From: Nocardia neocaledoniensis
Lineage (GTDB): Bacteria; Actinomycetota; Actinomycetes; Mycobacteriales; Mycobacteriaceae
Reading direction: 5' to 3'
Assembly: GCF_003182135.1 (NCBI RefSeq)
Contig: NZ_QGTL01000003.1
Span: 248,001-312,000, forward strand
DNA: 64,000 nucleotides
Each line of letters begins with the position of its first letter. The first letter of the stretch is position 1. The notes beneath the pieces are model-generated. The model was given only the letters and a program-made list of their open reading frames with translations, made no database searches and had not been told where the DNA came from. The position numbers and the translations under genes are program-made. Below, in pieces: positions 52,806-61,205 of this stretch.

Positions 52806-53747
52806 TCACCCGGCGCGGAATTCTCCGGGGGCCATCCCGAATTCCGCGCGAAAGACCCGATAGAACTGGCGTTCCGCGGTGAATCCGGCCGCCGCCGCCA
52901 CTTCCTCGATCCGCATTCCGCCGTCTCGCAGAAGGTGGCAGGCGTGCTCGAGTCGCATTGTCAGCAATCGGCGCGCCGGGCTCTCCTCCCCCTCGAACAA
53001 ACGGTAGAGGGTGCGCCGCGAGATGGCGAAGCGGTGCGCGACCGCGTCGACGGTGAGATCGGCGTCAGCGAATCGGCGCCGCATGAACGCGATGATCCTG
53101 GCGCGGGTGAGGTCGTCGGCGCCCGTACCGCGCGGCAGGGACCCGGCCGCGAGCGACAGCGCCGACGCCATCATCCCGACACCGTGGGTGGCCAGCTCCT
53201 CGGCCACCTCGGGATCGGTGCGCTGCACCCGCGCCAGGCCGCGGAAGTAGGCGCCGACCGCGGCGGCGGGATGGTCGGGGCCGAGCGCGATCGCGGAGGG
53301 AATCCGGCCGACGGGAGCGCCCACGGCCTCCAGCGCCGCGATCGGCACCTGCACGACGACCTTGTCGAACTCCTCGTCGATCTCCCACACATAGGGCCTG
53401 GCGCTGTCGTAGAACACCATGCTGCCCGCCTCGACATGGGCGCTGCGGCCGTCCTGGTGCATGACCCCGCGACCGCCAGCGTAGATGCTGGCCAGGATGT
53501 AGCGGTCCGTGGCGGCGCTGATCAGCCGCGGTGTCCGGCGCACGGTCTGCGCGGCCGCCTGGACCGAGGTGACCAGCAGGCCGTCGAATTCCGTCGCCGC
53601 GATGCGACCACCGAACCGCTCACTCGTGTGCGGGGTCACCGCCAGCGGGATGTAGGTCTCGCACATCAGCGATTCCCACCGTTCCAGAACCTGCTGGGAC
53701 GGCTGATAGGGACCGGTACGGACACTGACCGTGCTGTGGCGGGACAT
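52806..53747 (-). CDS. AraC-family transcriptional regulator (2)
   Basis: A 313-residue AraC-type protein with a sensing domain up to about residue 190 and two helix-turn-helix motifs in the last 100 (AVAHRFAISRRTLYRLFEGE and AAAGFTAERQFYRVFRAE). ATG at 53747, 6 bases after the stop of AraC 3, so these two regulators are expressed together. Downstream lies nitrilase-like gene 2 after a 147-base gap. It has a shorter N-terminus than AraC 1. Confidence 0.9.
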   Translation of the reverse strand: MSRHSTVSVRTGPYQPSQQVLERWESLMCETYIPLAVTPHTSERFGGRIAATEFDGLLVTSVQAAAQTVRRTPRLISAATDRYILASIYAGGRGVMHQDGRSAHVEAGSMVFYDSARPYVWEIDEEFDKVVVQVPIAALEAVGAPVGRIPSAIALGPDHPAAAVGAYFRGLARVQRTDPEVAEELATHGVGMMASALSLAAGSLPRGTGADDLTRARIIAFMRRRFADADLTVDAVAHRFAISRRTLYRLFEGEESPARRLLTMRLEHACHLLRDGGMRIEEVAAAAGFTAERQFYRVFRAEFGMAPGEFRAG

Positions 53748-53753
53748 GGCTGC

Positions 53754-54758
53754 TCACGCGGTGTGGCGGCTGATCTCGCCGCGCGCTGGTTCGGCGGCGG
53801 CGGCCGCTCGGTACTCGCCCGGCGTCATCCCGGTCTCGACCCGGAAGGCACGGAAGAAATGCCGTTCGGAGGCGAAGCCGGCGGCGTGCGCGATCGCGGT
53901 CGTCGAACGCTCGGTGTCGAAGACCAGCATGCCGCGGGCGCGTTCGACCCGCATGCGGCGCAGTACCGCGCTGAGGCCCTCGCCCGGATCGTCGAAGAGC
54001 CGGTAGAGGCTGCGTCGCGAGGTCAGGCACGCGCGGGCGATCATGTCGACCGTCAGGCCGGGGTCGGTGCAGTTCGCGCGCATGTACGCGAGCACCTGCT
54101 CACGGGTGAGTGCCTGCGCCGACTCACCGCTCGGACGCACGCCGCCGGCGAGGGTGATGGCCGAGGCGAGCAGCCGCACCCCGTTGTCGGCGAGCACGGT
54201 AGCCTGCCCGGGGGCGCTCTGCTGGATTCTGGCCAGGTCACGCAGGAACGCCGCCACGACGCCGCCCGGGCTGTCCGCCGACACGGTGGTCGCGGTGGGC
54301 AGCGCGCCACGATCGACTGCGAGATATTCGTCGAGCAGCGACAGCGGAACCCTGGCGACGACCTGTTCCCAGGCGCCCTCGAGGTCCCAGTGATAGGTCC
54401 GGGTGGTGTCGTAGAAGACCATGTCGCCGGGGCGCACCACCGCGATGCGGCCGTCCTGGTGCAGCCGGCCGAAACCGTCGGTGAGAATGCTGACGAACAG
54501 GAACTCGCCGTCGGTGCCCGCGATGCCGCGCCGGGTGCGCCGGATGCGCTGCGCGCTGGCGCCGACCGTCGACAATTCGAAACCGGGCAGGCTGCCGCGC
54601 ACGATCCGTCCGTGGAAAGACGGATCCGGTACCGGCTCGACAGCCAACGGGACATAACTTTCGGAAAGAAACGATTCCCACTGCGCGAACGCTTCACCGT
54701 CCCGCATTTCGGGACTGTCCCGCAATGTCAGCTCGACGAGCGGATCCGACGATGCCAC
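53754..54758 (-). CDS. AraC-family transcriptional regulator (3)
   Basis: About 334 residues from the GTG at 54758, chosen by alignment with the other two (all start about 25-30 residues before a WESxxxxxYVPLAV block). The GTG at 54767 or an upstream start up to 54986 are possible. Sensing domain as in AraC 1 and 2, then helix-turn-helix pairs (MIARACLTSRRSLYRLFDD and AHAAGFASERHFFRAFRVE) and the family ending TPGEYRAAAA. First gene of the minus-strand AraC/nitrilase-like series. Confidence 0.87.
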   Translation of the reverse strand: MASSDPLVELTLRDSPEMRDGEAFAQWESFLSESYVPLAVEPVPDPSFHGRIVRGSLPGFELSTVGASAQRIRRTRRGIAGTDGEFLFVSILTDGFGRLHQDGRIAVVRPGDMVFYDTTRTYHWDLEGAWEQVVARVPLSLLDEYLAVDRGALPTATTVSADSPGGVVAAFLRDLARIQQSAPGQATVLADNGVRLLASAITLAGGVRPSGESAQALTREQVLAYMRANCTDPGLTVDMIARACLTSRRSLYRLFDDPGEGLSAVLRRMRVERARGMLVFDTERSTTAIAHAAGFASERHFFRAFRVETGMTPGEYRAAAAAEPARGEISRHTA

Positions 54759-55149
54759 GCCACCCACCCCGCTTTCCTGCTGCCGACCAGCAAACCCCGG
54801 GCGTCCGAGGTATCGCCTCTTACTTGGGGTTCGACACTGCCAGATTCCCGGTGGTATCGCCAGCGAATCCAGCACAACGAACCCTTCCGGATCCCTTGAA
54901 TATTCAACCCGGCCCAGCTTCCGACGGTGATTCGACACCCGGCGCGGTTCGGCAGTTGTGATACTCCTCACCAGGCATCGGGGCATCGCGCGGGCATTCA
55001 GGAGAGCTCGGCGAACGACTCCGCGATCTCCCCGCGATCACCCATCCCGCCACGAGCCCGTCGCGAACGGCCGCTCACGCGGCGTCGAGGGAGCGTGCGG
55101 ACGCTGGGATGGAACGCGCTGCCGTCCAGCAACTTTCACGCACGCGTGG
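54759..55149. other. Intergenic region with an AT-rich palindrome
   Basis: A 391-base stretch between AraC 3 and the membrane-protein gene, both on the minus strand. I see no credible gene. It should contain the promoter of the AraC/nitrilase-like series. At 54896-54907 lies the perfect palindrome TTGAATATTCAA, conspicuous in high-GC surroundings and about 140 bases before the AraC start; it may be a regulator site. Confidence 0.45.
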
Positions 55150-56214
55150 TCAACGGACCGCCGGACGTCGCAGGCGATCGAAGGTCCGGCGACCCGCCGC
55201 GCGGAGCCTGGTGGCGGGCGCCGACGGGCCCGCCAGCAACGCGGCGACCACCGCCAGCGCGCCGATCAACGCGACCACCCCGGCGTCCACCCGCAGCGGA
55301 TGCAGCACCGTGTCGTAGACGGCTCGCGCGACGCCGTCCCGGGCGGAAACCCGGTCGAGATACACCGACCGCAGCACCAGCGACGACACCGCGAGCACCG
55401 CCATCGCCACCACCACGCCCACCCCGAGGGCGATCACGGTGATCCGCCGGAATCCCTTGCCCGCCACCAGGATCGCGCCGACAGCACAGACCGATGCGGC
55501 GAGGGCCACCGCGATCGCGCCGCGATCCAGGATCCGTACCGCCCGCTGGGCCCGCGCCAGGTCCGCCGACTCGACGATCACGAACTCGGTGCCGAGCGCG
55601 AATTCCCGCTCGGGCAGCACGAAGCCCCGGCTGTCCAGTTCGTCACCGATCTCGGCGAGCATGGGATCGAGCGAGATCGAAATGACGCCGGGGACATCGG
55701 TGCGCACCACATCGCTGTCCACCCCCGTAAGCGCCGCGACCGCTCCGCGATGCGCCTGCCGGTTCGCCGCCGTCCACAGGCGCGGGAAGGCGTCGCTGTG
55801 GACAAGGGTGCTCGCGGCGTCGGCGATCAGGTCCTCGGTGTAGGCGCCGAGCACCGAGGACAGATTGCGCAGCGTCAGCGCGACCAGCGGGTTGCGCTCG
55901 TCGGGGTCGCGGATCGCCTGACCGAGCTCGGCGGCCGCGCCCGCGACATCGATGCGGGCGAGGACGGCCTCGGTCAGGGCGTCGGCGACAGCGGACTGGA
56001 TCGCCGGCTCGGTGGCCAGCGGCGCCACCGTGTCGACGTAGTGATCGGTGTCGAGAACCTGCGCAAGCAGATACCCGGCGACCACGGCGACGAGCGTGAG
56101 CAGCCCGGTCGCGACCACCAGCAAGAGGACGGCTATTCGCCGAGGGAGCGGGATACGGCCACCAGAATCACCTGTCATCTGCCCGGCTTTCTCGCTGACG
56201 TCGAGTCGGGCCAT
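55150..56214 (-). CDS. Integral membrane protein with large outer domain
   Basis: A 354-residue protein. One hydrophobic helix near the N-terminus (VLLLVVATGLLTLVAVVAGYLL, about residues 29-50), an outer domain of about 180 residues rich in Asp/Ala (VDTVAPLATEPAIQSAVAD), then three more helices (residues about 230-325). This matches the layout of actinobacterial membrane proteins of unknown function located next to truA, including the M. tuberculosis Rv3454 position. ATG at 56214 with GGGGA upstream; Met13 is an alternative. It is followed on the same strand by the AraC series. Confidence 0.75.
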   Translation of the reverse strand: MARLDVSEKAGQMTGDSGGRIPLPRRIAVLLLVVATGLLTLVAVVAGYLLAQVLDTDHYVDTVAPLATEPAIQSAVADALTEAVLARIDVAGAAAELGQAIRDPDERNPLVALTLRNLSSVLGAYTEDLIADAASTLVHSDAFPRLWTAANRQAHRGAVAALTGVDSDVVRTDVPGVISISLDPMLAEIGDELDSRGFVLPEREFALGTEFVIVESADLARAQRAVRILDRGAIAVALAASVCAVGAILVAGKGFRRITVIALGVGVVVAMAVLAVSSLVLRSVYLDRVSARDGVARAVYDTVLHPLRVDAGVVALIGALAVVAALLAGPSAPATRLRAAGRRTFDRLRRPAVR

Positions 56215-56256
56215 CGTATCCCCGCGTGCATGTGCGGGAGCGCTAACTTCCAGCGG

Positions 56257-57087
56257 CTAGTCGCCGCAGCAGCCCGCCGCGGGCAGCGTCCTGGTCTCCC
56301 GGGTCTGGGCGTTGCGGGCGGCGAGGTCGGCGTCGGCCGGGTAGTCCACGCGGACCAGGCTCAGGCCGTGCGCGGGCGCCACCGTCACCGAACTGGACCG
56401 CTCGGACTCGCTGAGCAGGCTCGCGACCCATTCGGGCGTGCGGCGCCCCTCCCCCACCGCGAGCACCGCGCCGACCAGGCTGCGCACCATCGACCAGCAG
56501 AACGCGTCGGCGCTGACGTGGGCGTCGAGCCGGTCGCCGTCGCGCACCCAGTCGAAGCGCTGGAGCTCGCGCACGGTCGTCGCACCCTCGCGGCGGCGGC
56601 AGAAGGCGGCGAAATCGTGCAAGCCGAGCAGGTGCCGGGAGGCGGCGCGCATCGCGTCGAGGTCGAGCCCGGGCTTGGCGGCGACGACGCTGCGCGCCGC
56701 CAGCGGATCGGCACCGTAGCGGGCGGTGGTCAGCCGGTAGACATAGTGGCGGCGGATCGCGGAGAAGCGGGCGTCGAAATCCGCGGGAGCGGGGGCGACG
56801 TCGGTGATGCGGACATCCTTGGGCAGGAATCGCGCCATCCGGTACAGCAGTTTGTCGGCGTCGAGTTCGCCGGTCGTGTCGAAGTGCGCGACCTGCCCCT
56901 CGGCGTGCACACCCGCGTCGGTGCGCCCGGCGACGGTGAGCTGGATCGGCTCACGGAACACCTTCGACAGCGATTCCTCGAGCGTGCCCTGCACGGTGCG
57001 CAGGCCCGGCTGCCTGGCCCAGCCGGTGAAATCGGTGCCGTCGTAGCTGATCCCGAGCCGCACCCGCAGCGTTTCCCGCTCGTCCAT
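56257..57087 (-). CDS. truA: tRNA pseudouridine synthase TruA
   Basis: A 276-residue enzyme making pseudouridine at positions 38-40 of tRNA anticodon arms. Catalytic Asp57 lies in [15 protein letters not shown]; other family blocks are [16 protein letters not shown] and [23 protein letters not shown]. The ATG at 57087 has GGAGGAAA upstream; a GTG 24 bases earlier is less likely. It is separated from rplQ by a strong terminator yet follows it in the standard actinobacterial order. Confidence 0.96.
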   Translation of the reverse strand: MDERETLRVRLGISYDGTDFTGWARQPGLRTVQGTLEESLSKVFREPIQLTVAGRTDAGVHAEGQVAHFDTTGELDADKLLYRMARFLPKDVRITDVAPAPADFDARFSAIRRHYVYRLTTARYGADPLAARSVVAAKPGLDLDAMRAASRHLLGLHDFAAFCRRREGATTVRELQRFDWVRDGDRLDAHVSADAFCWSMVRSLVGAVLAVGEGRRTPEWVASLLSESERSSSVTVAPAHGLSLVRVDYPADADLAARNAQTRETRTLPAAGCCGD

Positions 57088-57112
57088 CGTTTCCTCCGCG
57101 CCTGCTGTCACT

Positions 57113-57155
57113 GGCAAAAGAACGAGCCCGTCACCCACGCGGGGTGACGGGCTCG
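57113..57155 (-). terminator. Intrinsic terminator after rplQ
   Basis: A perfect 14-bp stem (CGAGCCCGTCACCC at 57123-57136 and GGGTGACGGGCTCG at 57142-57155, loop ACGCG) followed on the minus strand by TTCTTTTG. It ends the infA-to-rplQ ribosomal transcript; truA must then use its own promoter or readthrough. Confidence 0.85.
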
Positions 57156-57171
57156 CCGGAAGCCTTGAAAA

Positions 57172-57684
57172 TCAGGCGTCCTTCTTGTCCTCGGTGGCCT
57201 CGTCGGCGGCCGGGGCGTCAGCCACGGTCTCCTCGACGACGGTCTCCTCGACCTCGGCGGCCGGAGCGGCCTCGGTCTTCTGCGACGCGGCGACGCGACG
57301 GGCCCGGTCGGCCTCGTTGGTCACGGTCTTCTCGCGGACGAGCTCGATGACAGCCATCGGCGCGTTGTCACCCTTGCGCGGCAGCGCCTTGGTGATGCGG
57401 GTGTAGCCACCCTCGCGACCCTCGAACGAGGGACCGATCTCCGCGAACAGGGCGTGCACGACGTCCTTGTTGCGGATGACCTTCAGCACCTCGCGACGGT
57501 CGGCCAGGGTGCCGCCCTTCGCCTTGGTGATGATCTTCTCGGCGTAGGGGCGCACCGCCTTGGCCTTGGCCTCGGTGGTCGTGATGCGACCGTGCTCGAA
57601 AAGCGCCGTGGCCAGGTTGGCGAAGATCGCCTTCTGGTGCGACGCCGACCCGCCGAAGCGAGCACCCTTCTTGGGCTTGGGCAT
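57172..57684 (-). CDS. rplQ: 50S ribosomal protein L17
   Basis: A 170-residue L17. The conserved core is residues 1-118 ([20 protein letters not shown] start, [28 protein letters not shown]-type block, [20 protein letters not shown]). Residues 130-170 are a Glu/Ala-rich acidic tail, a feature of mycobacterial and nocardial L17. Last gene of the operon, 44 bases after rpoA. Confidence 0.97.
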   Translation of the reverse strand: MPKPKKGARFGGSASHQKAIFANLATALFEHGRITTTEAKAKAVRPYAEKIITKAKGGTLADRREVLKVIRNKDVVHALFAEIGPSFEGREGGYTRITKALPRKGDNAPMAVIELVREKTVTNEADRARRVAASQKTEAAPAAEVEETVVEETVADAPAADEATEDKKDA

Positions 57685-57728
57685 TGGATTCTCCTTGGGA
57701 AAGGTCTACCGGGGTGCCCCCCGATGAC

Positions 57729-58787
57729 CTAGAGCTGTTCGGTCTCGGCGTAGTCCTGCTCGCCGCCGTCGGTGTCACTGAAGGTGCCGGAATCGCTCCA
57801 GGTGCCGGTGCTCGCGTCGTAACCCACCACGGAGGACGGGTCGAACGAGGCGGGCGAGTCCTTCAGCGAGAGGCCGAGCGCGTGCAGCTTGACCTTGACC
57901 TCGTCGATGGACTTCTGGCCGAAGTTGCGGATGTCCAGCAGGTCCGACTCGGTGCGGGCCACGAGCTCGCCCACCGTGTGCACACCCTCGCGCTTGAGGC
58001 AGTTGTAGGACCGGACGGTGAGGTCCAGATCCTCGATCGGCAGACCGAAGGAGGCGATGTGATCCGCCTCGGCCGGGCTGGGGCCGATCTCGATGCCCTC
58101 GGCTTCGACGTTGAGCTCACGGGCCAGCCCGAAGAGCTCGACCAGGGTCTTACCGGCCGAAGCCAGCGCGTCCCGGGCCGTGATGGAGTTCTTGGTCTCC
58201 ACGTCGAGGATGAGACGGTCGAAGTCGGTACGCTGCTCGACACGGGTGGCCTCGACCTTGTAGGTCACCTTGAGCACCGGAGAGTAGATCGAATCCACCG
58301 GGATCCGGCCGATTTCCGCACCGGTCGCCTTGTTCTGCACGGCGGGCACGTAGCCGCGGCCCCGCTCGACGACGAGCTCGATCTCGAGCTTGCCCTTGTC
58401 GTTCAGGGTGGCGATGTGCATGTCCGGGTTGTGCACGACGACGCCGGCGGGCGGCACGATGTCACCGGCGGTGACGGTGCCAGGGCCCTGCTTGCGCACG
58501 TACATGGTGACCGGCTCGTCCTCTTCGGAGGACACGACCAGACCCTTGAGGTTCAGGATGATGTCGGTGACGTCTTCCTTCACACCGGGAACGGTGGTGA
58601 ACTCGTGCAGGACACCGTCGATGCGGATGCTCGTGACCGCGGCCCCCGGGATGGAGGACAGCAGGGTACGACGCAGCGAGTTGCCGAGGGTGTAACCGAA
58701 GCCCGGCTCGAGGGGTTCGATGGTGAACTTCGAGCGGTTCTCCGCCACAACCTCTTCGGTCAGTGTCGGACGCTGGGAAATCAGCAT
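57729..58787 (-). CDS. rpoA: RNA polymerase alpha subunit
   Basis: A 352-residue alpha subunit. The N-terminal assembly domain has [19 protein letters not shown] and [21 protein letters not shown] flexible linker near residue 235 leads to the C-terminal domain that contacts DNA UP elements and regulators ([36 protein letters not shown]). The last 40 residues are acidic and variable. ATG at 58787; gap of 92 bases after rpsD. Confidence 0.98.
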   Translation of the reverse strand: MLISQRPTLTEEVVAENRSKFTIEPLEPGFGYTLGNSLRRTLLSSIPGAAVTSIRIDGVLHEFTTVPGVKEDVTDIILNLKGLVVSSEEDEPVTMYVRKQGPGTVTAGDIVPPAGVVVHNPDMHIATLNDKGKLEIELVVERGRGYVPAVQNKATGAEIGRIPVDSIYSPVLKVTYKVEATRVEQRTDFDRLILDVETKNSITARDALASAGKTLVELFGLARELNVEAEGIEIGPSPAEADHIASFGLPIEDLDLTVRSYNCLKREGVHTVGELVARTESDLLDIRNFGQKSIDEVKVKLHALGLSLKDSPASFDPSSVVGYDASTGTWSDSGTFSDTDGGEQDYAETEQL

Positions 58788-58879
58788 GAGGATCTACTTC
58801 CTGTCAGGGCGTCCGCTATTTGACGCCTAATCAGTGATTGCAGGGGCCGCCACACAGTGCGGCCCCTACCTCGAAACGC

Positions 58880-59485
58880 TTACTTCGAGTAGTACTCGAC
58901 GATGAGCTGTTCCTGCAGCGGCACATCGATCTGGGCACGCTCGGGGAGCTGGTGCACCAGGATCCGCAGGCGGCCGGGGACGACCTGCAGCCAACCGGGA
59001 ACGGGACGCTCGCCCAGGGTCTCGCGCGCGACCTGGAACGGCAGGGTCGGCAGCGACTTCTCCTTGACATCGATGATGTCGTACTGGGAGACCTGGTAGC
59101 TGGGCACGTTCACCTTCACACCGTTGACGGTGAAGTGGCCGTGGCTGACCAGCTGACGAGCCTGGCGACGGGTACGGGCCAGACCGGCGCGGTACACGAC
59201 GTTGTCCAGACGCGACTCGAGCAGACGGAGCAGGTTGTCGCCGGTCTTACCCTTGAGGCGGTTGGCCTCTTCGTAGTAGCGACGGAACTGCTTCTCCATG
59301 ACGCCGTAGGAGAAGCGAGCCTTCTGCTTCTCCTGCAGCTGCATCAGGTACTCGGATTCCTTGATCCGCGCGCGGCCGTGCTGGCCGGGCGGGTAAGGAC
59401 GACGCTCGAACGCCTGGTCGCCTCCGACGAGGTCGACGCGCAGACGACGCGACTTGCGGGTGATGGGGCCTGTATAACGAGCCAT
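58880..59485 (-). CDS. rpsD: 30S ribosomal protein S4
   Basis: A 201-residue S4, a primary 16S rRNA-binding protein and assembly initiator. Family blocks: MARYTGPITRKSRRLRVDL, EKQKARFSYGVMEKQFRRYY, RLDNVVYRAGLARTRRQARQ, and C-terminal EQLIVEYYSK. There is no zinc-cysteine cluster at the N-terminus (the C-minus form). 21 bases after rpsK. Confidence 0.98.
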   Translation of the reverse strand: MARYTGPITRKSRRLRVDLVGGDQAFERRPYPPGQHGRARIKESEYLMQLQEKQKARFSYGVMEKQFRRYYEEANRLKGKTGDNLLRLLESRLDNVVYRAGLARTRRQARQLVSHGHFTVNGVKVNVPSYQVSQYDIIDVKEKSLPTLPFQVARETLGERPVPGWLQVVPGRLRILVHQLPERAQIDVPLQEQLIVEYYSK

Positions 59486-59506
59486 TTTTCGCTAAATCCT
59501 TTCCCG

Positions 59507-59920
59507 CTAGACGCGACGCCGCTTGGGCGGACGGCAGCCGTTGTGCGGCTGCGGGGTGACATCGGAGATCGAGCCCACTTCCAGGCCGGCGGCCTGCAGC
59601 GAACGGATCGCGGTTTCGCGGCCCGAACCCGGGCCCTTCACGAACACGTCGACCTTCTTGACACCGTTCTCCTGCGCCTTGCGGGCAGCGTTCTCGGCGG
59701 CGAGCTGCGCGGCGAACGGGGTGCTCTTACGCGAACCCTTGAAGCCGACGTGACCCGACGACGCCCACGAGATGACATTGCCCTCGGGGTCGGTGATCGA
59801 GACGATGGTGTTGTTGAACGTGCTCTTGATGTGCGCGTGGCCGTGCGGGATGTTCTTCTTATCCCGGCGACGCGACTTCTGAGTCTTCTTCGGGCCAGCG
59901 GCCCGGCTCTTCGGAGGCAT
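59507..59920 (-). CDS. rpsK: 30S ribosomal protein S11
   Basis: A 137-residue S11 that lines the mRNA channel of the 30S platform. A basic N-terminal tail ([14 protein letters not shown]) leads into [19 protein letters not shown], then [18 protein letters not shown], and the usual end [11 protein letters not shown]. 9 bases after rpsM. Confidence 0.98.
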   Translation of the reverse strand: MPPKSRAAGPKKTQKSRRRDKKNIPHGHAHIKSTFNNTIVSITDPEGNVISWASSGHVGFKGSRKSTPFAAQLAAENAARKAQENGVKKVDVFVKGPGSGRETAIRSLQAAGLEVGSISDVTPQPHNGCRPPKRRRV

Positions 59921-59929
59921 ACGCTATCC

Positions 59930-60301
59930 CTACTTCTTCTTGCCGGCGACGGTCTTCTTCGGACCCTTGCGCGTACGCGCGTTGGTCTTGGTGCGCTGAC
60001 CACGAACGGGCAGGCCACGACGGTGGCGGATGCCCTGGTAGCAGCCGATCTCGATCTTGCGGCGAATATCGGCCTGGACCTCGCGGCGCAGGTCACCTTC
60101 GACCTTGAACTCCGACGCCTCGATGTAGTCGCGGAGCTTGGTCAGGTCGTCGTCGCTGAGATCCTTCGAGCGCAGGTCCGGGCTGACGCCGGTCTGAGCC
60201 AGGATCTCGGTGGCGCGGGTGCGCCCGATTCCGAAAATGTAGGTCAACGCGATCTCCATGCGCTTTTCGCGCGGGAGATCGACGCCCATCAGACGTGCCA
60301 T
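59930..60301 (-). CDS. rpsM: 30S ribosomal protein S13
   Basis: A 123-residue S13, which contacts P-site tRNA and the 50S subunit through bridge B1. [20 protein letters not shown] start, [14 protein letters not shown], and [20 protein letters not shown] near the C-terminus followed by a lysine-rich end. ATG with AGGAACCTGCC upstream. It is 179 bases from rpmJ, an unusually long gap within this operon. Confidence 0.98.
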   Translation of the reverse strand: MARLMGVDLPREKRMEIALTYIFGIGRTRATEILAQTGVSPDLRSKDLSDDDLTKLRDYIEASEFKVEGDLRREVQADIRRKIEIGCYQGIRHRRGLPVRGQRTKTNARTRKGPKKTVAGKKK

Positions 60302-60345
60302 GTGGCAGGTTCCTTAATGGTTGCGGAGGTCTGCTCCCTGTCCGT

Positions 60346-60386
60346 CCCCCCGTCTTGAGGTGGGGGCACCGGCCTCCGTACCGGTG
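60346..60386 (-). other. Two GC hairpins between rpmJ and rpsM
   Basis: Within the 179-base gap upstream of rpsM there are two adjacent inverted repeats: CCCCC/GGGGG around 60346-60366, and CACCGG/CCGGTG at 60367-60386. There is no U-run, so they are not typical terminators. They may be RNA processing sites or a leader structure controlling the rpsM-rplQ part of the operon; this is inferred. Confidence 0.4.
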
Positions 60387-60480
60387 GTTGGCGCGCACAG
60401 CCTGCGTGCGTGCTGGAGCTGGGAGTTCTTCTTTTTCGGTCAGTCCGATCAGACGATCGGTGCCCGGTGGTGAGGCTGGA

Positions 60481-60594
60481 TCAGCCCTGACGCTGCTTGT
60501 GGCGCAGGTTGTCGCAGATCACCATGACCCGACCGTGACGGCGGATCACCTTGCACTTCTCGCAGATCTTCTTGACGCTCGGCTGAACCTTCAC
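60481..60594 (-). CDS. rpmJ: 50S ribosomal protein L36
   Basis: A 37-residue L36 with the zinc-binding Cys-x2-Cys ... Cys-x4-His pattern ([20 protein letters not shown] then LRHKQRQG). This is the zinc-containing form, which is replaced in some actinobacteria by a Cys-free paralogue under zinc shortage. GTG start at 60594; the ribosome binding site (AAAAGA) is weak. Located between infA and rpsM as in M. tuberculosis. Confidence 0.96.
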   Translation of the reverse strand: MKVQPSVKKICEKCKVIRRHGRVMVICDNLRHKQRQG

Positions 60595-60715
60595 GTCCGT
60601 CCAATCTTTTCTTGGTTCACAAGGGTCTGTGAACACAGTTTTTCCCCAGCCGACGACTGGGGAAGTCTTGTAGCGCGCTCCGACCGGGGCCGGAACACCA
60701 GGCGTCAGGCAGGTC

Positions 60716-60937
60716 TCACTTGTAGCGGTAGACAATCCGGCCGCGAGACAGGTCGTACGGCGACAGCTCGACGACCACGCGGTCCTCCGGAAGGATGCGA
60801 ATGTAGTGCTGCCGCATCTTTCCGCTGATGTGCGCGAGAACCTTGTGACCGTTCTCGAGCTCGATCCGGAACATCGCATTGGGCAGCGGCTCGACAACTC
60901 GACCCTCGACCTCGATGGCCCCGTCTTTCTTCGCCAT
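60716..60937 (-). CDS. infA: Translation initiation factor IF-1
   Basis: A 73-residue OB-fold protein that occupies the 30S A-site during initiation. [20 protein letters not shown] start, [20 protein letters not shown] and [15 protein letters not shown] end. ATG at 60937. First gene of the operon infA-rpmJ-rpsM-rpsK-rpsD-rpoA-rplQ; the 121-base gap after it has a small hairpin (CCCCAG/CTGGGG at 60644-60662) with no U-run. The 268-base region upstream separates it from the divergent repeat-rich gene and must contain its promoter. Confidence 0.97.
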
Positions 60938-61061
60938 ATCCTCCGCGATCCCGGTTATGCTTCTAACCTGAGTTGGATTGCCTCGTAGCTGCTCGCTGGC
61001 ATGCGAGCAGTCGGCGCATGGGTGCACCGCCGCTCAAGCTTACCGGTCCGGCACTCCAGAG

Positions 61062-61096
61062 GCAAAAACGCCCCGAACCGTACACCGGTCCGGGGC
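61062..61096 (-). terminator. Terminator-like hairpin upstream of infA
   Basis: An 11-bp stem with one mismatch (GCCCCGAACCG / CGGTCCGGGGC, loop TACAC) followed on the minus strand by GTTTTTGCC, the shape of a strong intrinsic terminator. No minus-strand gene lies upstream of it in this window, so it would act either on antisense transcription from the divergent gene's region or as a leader attenuator if the infA promoter lies farther right. Confidence 0.65.
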
Positions 61097-61205
61097 TCCC
61101 GTCCGCCCGGACCGCCCGCCGCCGCGCCGGGGTTGTCGCGTAAACTCACCGACGTCCAGATGTGGGTCGAGGAGATCGGGGGACCCTGGTGAGCGGAGCG
61201 CACCG

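Noticed and set aside
52758..57147. Long plus-strand open frames (713 and 729 codons) opposite AraC genes, the membrane protein and truA
   Set aside because: Low-complexity Arg/Ala/Gly/His translation, no ribosome binding site, and strongly supported genes on the other strand.
60642..60664. Hairpin TTCCCCAG/CTGGGGAA between infA and rpmJ as a terminator
   Set aside because: It has no U-run on the minus strand and lies inside a conserved operon, so termination here is unlikely.
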